64,000 nucleotides of DNA, from the NCBI GenBank assembly GCA_032622095.1, contig CP136068.1, positions 62,270,025-62,334,024 of the forward strand, in the 5' to 3' direction. Under the pieces are notes generated by a model, which did not search any database, was not told the DNA's origin, and saw nothing but the letters and a program-made list of their open reading frames with translations. Positions 60,629 to 64,000 of the stretch are shown one piece after another. Position numbers and translations under genes: made by a program. This DNA is from Siphonodentalium dalli. Its lineage: Eukaryota; Mollusca; Scaphopoda; Gadilida; Siphonodentaliidae. The number at the start of each line of letters is the position of its first letter. Position 1 is the stretch's first letter.

Positions 60629-63534
60629 GGGTTCCTGCCTGTCCACTCTTATATGAGTTCCCCCTTGTCCACTCTTATATGAGTTGCTCCCTGTCCATTC
60701 TTTAATGAGTTTCTCCCTGTCCACTCAAATATGAGTTCCTCCCTGACCACTCTTATATGTGTTCCTGCCTGTCCACTCTTATATGAGTTCCTCCCAGTCC
60801 ACTCTTATGAGTTCCTCCCTGTCCACTCTTATATGAGTTCCTCCCTGACCACTCTTATAAGAGTTCCTGCCTGTCCACTCTTATATGAGTTCCCCATGTC
60901 TACTCTTATGAGTTCCTCCCTGTCCACTCTTATATGAGTTCCCCCTGTCCACTCTTATATGAGTTCCTCCATGTCAACTCTTATATGAGTTCCTCCATGT
61001 CCACCCTTTAATATATGAGTTCTTCCCTGTCCAATCTTATATGAGTTGCTGCCTGCCACTCTTATATGAGTTCATCCATGTCCACTCTTATATGAGTTCC
61101 TCCCTGTCCACTCTTATATGAGTTGCTGCCTGCCACTAGTATATGAGTTCATCCATGTCCACTCTTATATGAGATGCTGTCTGTCCACTCTTATTTGAGT
61201 TCCTCCTGTCCACTCTTATATGAGTTGGACCTGTATACTCTTATATGAGTTCCTCACTGTCCACTCTTATATGAGTTGCTGACTGTCCACTCTTATATGA
61301 GCTGCTGCATGTCCACTCTCATATGAATTCATCCTTGTCCACTCTTATATGAGTTCCTCCCTGTCCACTCTTATATTAGTTCCTCCCTGTCCACTCTTAT
61401 ATTAGTTCCTCCCTGTACACTCATATATTAATTCCTCACTGTCCACTCTTATATGAGTTCCTGCCTGTCCACTCGTATATGAGTTCCTGCCTGTCCACTC
61501 TTACATGAGTTCCTCCCTGTCCACTTTATATGAGTTCCTCCCTGTCCTCTCTTATATGGGTTCCTGCCTGTCCACTCTTATATGAGTTCCCCCTTGTCCA
61601 CTCTTATATGAGTTGCTCCCTGTCCATTCTTTAATGAGTTTCTCCCTGTCCACTCAAATATGAGTTCCTCCCTGACCACTCTTATATGTGTTCCTGCCTG
61701 TCCACTCTTATATGAGTTCCTCCCAGTCCACTCTTATGAGTTCCTCCCTGTCCACTCTTATATGAGTTTCTCCATGTCCACTCTTATATGAGTTCCTCCC
61801 TGACCACCCTTATAAGAGTTCCTGCCTGTCCACTCTTATATGAGTTCCCCCTGTCTACTCTTATGAGTTCCTCCCTGTCCACTCTTATATGAGTTCCCCC
61901 TGTCCACTCTTGTATGAGTTCCTCCATGTCCACTCTTATATGAGTTCCTCCATGTCCACCCTTATATGAGTTCCTCCCTGTCCAATCTTATATGAGTTGC
62001 TGCCTGCCACTCTTATATGAGTTCATCCATGTCCACTATTATATGAGTTGCTGACTGTCCACTCTTATATGAGTTGCTGCATGTCCACTCTTATATGAAT
62101 TCATCCTTGTCCACTCTTATATGAGTTCCTCCCTGTCCACTCTTATATGACTTCCTTCCTGTCCACTCTTATATGAATTCCTCCTTGTCCACTCTTATAT
62201 GAGTTCATCCCTGTCCACTCTTATATGAGTTCCTCACAGTCCACTCTTATATGAGTTCCTCGTTGTCCACTCTTATATGAGTCCCTCATTGTCCACTCTT
62301 ATATGAGTTGCTGCCTGTCCACTCGTATATGAGTTCCCCCCTGTCCACTCTTGTGAGTTCCCCATTGTCCACTCGAATATGAGTTGCTGCCTGTCCACTA
62401 TTATATGAGTTCCAGTCTGTCCACTCTTATATGAGTTCCTCATTTTCCACTCTTATATGAGTTCCTCATTTTCCACTCTAATATGAGTTCCTCCCAGTCC
62501 ACTCTTATATGAGTTGCTGCCTGTCCACTATTATATGAGTCCCAGCCTGTCCACTCTTGTGTGAATTCCTGCATGTCCACTCTTATATGAGTTCTTCCCT
62601 GTCCACTCTTATATGAGTTCCTCCCTGTCCACTCTTATATGAGTTCCTCCCTGTCCACTCTTATATGAGTTCCTCCCTGTCCACTCTTATATGAGTACCT
62701 CCCTGTCCACTCTTATATGAGTTCCTCCCTGTCCACTCTTATATGAGTTCCTCCCTGTCCACTCTTATATTAGTTCCTCCCTGTACACTCATATATTAGT
62801 TTCTCCCTGTCCTCTCTTATATGAGTTCCTCCCTGTCCACTCTTATATGAGTTGCTGCCTGTCCACTCGTATATGAGTTCCAGCCTGTTCACTCTTATGA
62901 GTTCCTCCATGTCCACTCTTATGAGTTCCTCCCAGTCCACTCTTATATGATTTCCTGCCTGTCCACTCTTATGAGTTCCAGCCTGTCCACTCTTATGAGT
63001 TCCAGCCTGTCCACTCTTATATGAGTTCCTCCCTGTCCACTCTTATATTAGTTCCTCCCTGTCCACTCTTATATTAGTTCCTCCCTGTCCACTCTTATAT
63101 TAGTTCCTCCCTGTCCACTCATATATTAGTTCCTCCCTGTCCACTCTTATATTAGTTCCTCCCTGTCCACTCTTATATTAGTTCCTCCATGTACACTCAT
63201 ATATTAGTTCCTCCCTGTCCTCTCTTATGAGTTCCTCCCTGTCCACTATTATATGAGTTGCTGCCTGTCCACTCTTATATGAGTTCCTGCCTGTCCACTC
63301 TTATATGAGTTCCTGCCTGTCCACTCTTATGAGTTCCTCCATGTCCACTCTTATGAGTTCCTCACTGTCCACTCTTATGAGTTCCTCCCTGTCCACTCTT
63401 ATATGAGTTTTTTGCCTGTCCACTCTTATATGAGTTCCAGCCTGTCCACTCTTATATGAGTTCCTGCCTGTCCACTCTTACATGAGTTCCTCCCTGTCCA
63501 CTTTATATGAGTTCCTCCCTGTCCACTCTTATAT
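60629..63534 (+). repeat. Composite unit, 929 + 1977 bp, copy of 39.2-42.1 kb
   Basis: It follows the third composite at offset 21,469 at both outer anchors (60,629 and 63,535). The short unit lacks one CCAGCCTG monomer near 61,465. The long unit keeps one more consensus monomer than its counterpart and carries the same TTTTTTGCC variant (63,408). Shared variants GAGATGCTGTCTG and GAGCTGCTGCATG confirm the relationship. Confidence 0.79.
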
Positions 63535-64000
63535 GGGTTCCTGCCTGTCCACTCTTATATGAGTTCCCCCTTGTCCACTCTTATATGAGTTGCTCCCTGT
63601 CCATTCTTTAATGAGTTTCTCCCTGTCCACTCAAATATGAGTTCCTCCCTGACCACTCTTATATGTGTTCCTGCCTGTCCACTCTTATATGAGTTCCTCC
63701 CAGTCCACTCTTATGAGTTCCTCCCTGTCCACTCTTATATGAGTTTCTCCATGTCCACTCTTATATGAGTTCCTCCCTGACCACTCTTTTATGAGTTCCT
63801 GCCTGTCCACTCTTATATGAGTTCCCCCTGTCTACTATTATGAGTTCCTCCCTGTCCACTCTTATATGAGTTCCCCCTGTCCACTCTTATATGAGTTCCT
63901 CCATGTCCACTCTTATATGAGTTCCTCCATGTCCACCCTTATATGAGTTCCTCCGTGTCCAATCTTATATGAGTTGCTGCCTGCCACTCTTATATGAGTT
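63535..64000 (+). repeat. Truncated unit at the right window edge
   Basis: This is the start of a unit matching 42,066 onward at offset 21,469, including the CTCCGTGTCC variant (63,951 against 42,482; also near 45.54 kb). The window ends inside the GCTGCCTGCCAC monomer region, so the array continues to the right. Confidence 0.8.

Larger units (their letters stand above)
1..64000 (+). repeat. 26-bp tandem satellite array filling the window
   Basis: Every stretch I read is built from a unit of about 26 bp whose clean form can be seen at 2415-2440. Its parts are GTCC, an arm ACTC, an AT spacer TTATAT, a second arm GAGT, and the pyrimidine tail TTCCTCCCT. Common length variants are 24 bp (spacer TTAT instead of TTATAT, or ACTTTATATGAG), with rarer 22-, 25- and 30-bp forms. 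Substitution variants concentrate in the tail (CTGCCTG, CCAGCCTG, GCTGCCTG, CATCCATG, CTCATTG) and just after the first arm. No monomer in inverted orientation was seen. Composition is strongly strand-biased: 19 of 26 consensus bases are pyrimidines. The array extends past both window ends. Long, orderly satellite DNA of this kind is typical of eukaryotic heterochromatin. The family is not one I recognise, and nothing here fixes the species. Confidence 0.97.

Noticed and set aside
1-64000. CRISPR array
   Set aside because: Repeats are directly abutting with no unique spacers, and no cas genes are present.
1-64000. Telomeric or interstitial telomeric repeats
   Set aside because: TATATTAG monomers contain TTAG, but no TTAGGG or similar tandem is present.

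Overview
The whole 64 kb window is one uninterrupted, head-to-tail satellite (minisatellite-type) array. The unit is about 26 bp. I see no gene, RNA gene, transposon, CRISPR array, promoter or unique-sequence flank in it. Every monomer runs in the same orientation. A clean consensus copy lies at 2415-2440: it opens with GTCC, carries the core ACTC-TTATAT-GAGT and ends in a pyrimidine tail TTCCTCCCT. The consensus has 10 T, 9 C, 4 A and 3 G, so the + strand is about 73% pyrimidine with strong C-over-G skew, GC is near 46%, and the consensus has no CpG. Dividing 64,000 by about 26 gives roughly 2,450 monomers. A satellite this long and ordered points to a eukaryotic chromosome (heterochromatic, pericentromeric or subtelomeric DNA). 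I do not recognise the family and cannot name the species.

Above the monomer there is a second level of order. Monomers are not random variants: a set of distinctive ones (TATATGGG, GGACCTGTATAC, CTTGTGAGTTCCCC, ACTCGAATATGAG, clusters of TATATTAG, GAATTC-bearing monomers) recurs in fixed order as a higher-order repeat (HOR). Using the TATATGGG monomer as zero point, unit lengths are about 1.98 kb (five intervals of exactly 1976 bp), 2.83-2.88 kb, 3.06 kb, and a short form of about 0.8-0.98 kb. From about 33.3 kb to 42 kb and again from 58 kb on, a 955-bp short form alternates with the 1976-bp form, making a 2931-bp composite.

A third level consists of multi-kilobase duplications. About 7.5-13.0 kb matches 21.3-26.8 kb (offset 13,747, then 13,773). 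About 29.05-40 kb matches 53.65-63 kb (offset 24,606 falling to 24,580, 24,400 and 24,374 through small deletions). A block marked by a private GAGCTC occurs three times (about 18.7-21, 30.5-33 and 55.1-57.3 kb). There is also a very recent 1365-bp tandem duplication at about 51,254-53,983.

Layout: 1-5.6 kb, irregular units with a 3.77-kb duplication; 5.6-18.1 kb, regular units of 1.95-2.87 kb; 18.1-33.3 kb, mixed long, short and duplicated units; 33.3-42.1 kb, composite 2931-bp units; 42.1-48.2 kb, two 3.06-kb units; 48.2-51.25 kb, the most disordered stretch, with the only clearly non-satellite bases of the window (about 49,939-49,963); 51.25-54.0 kb, the 1365-bp doublet; 54.0-64.0 kb, a second copy of the 29-42 kb landscape. 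Both window edges cut through the array, so its true ends are not seen. All open reading frames here are by-products of the repeat.
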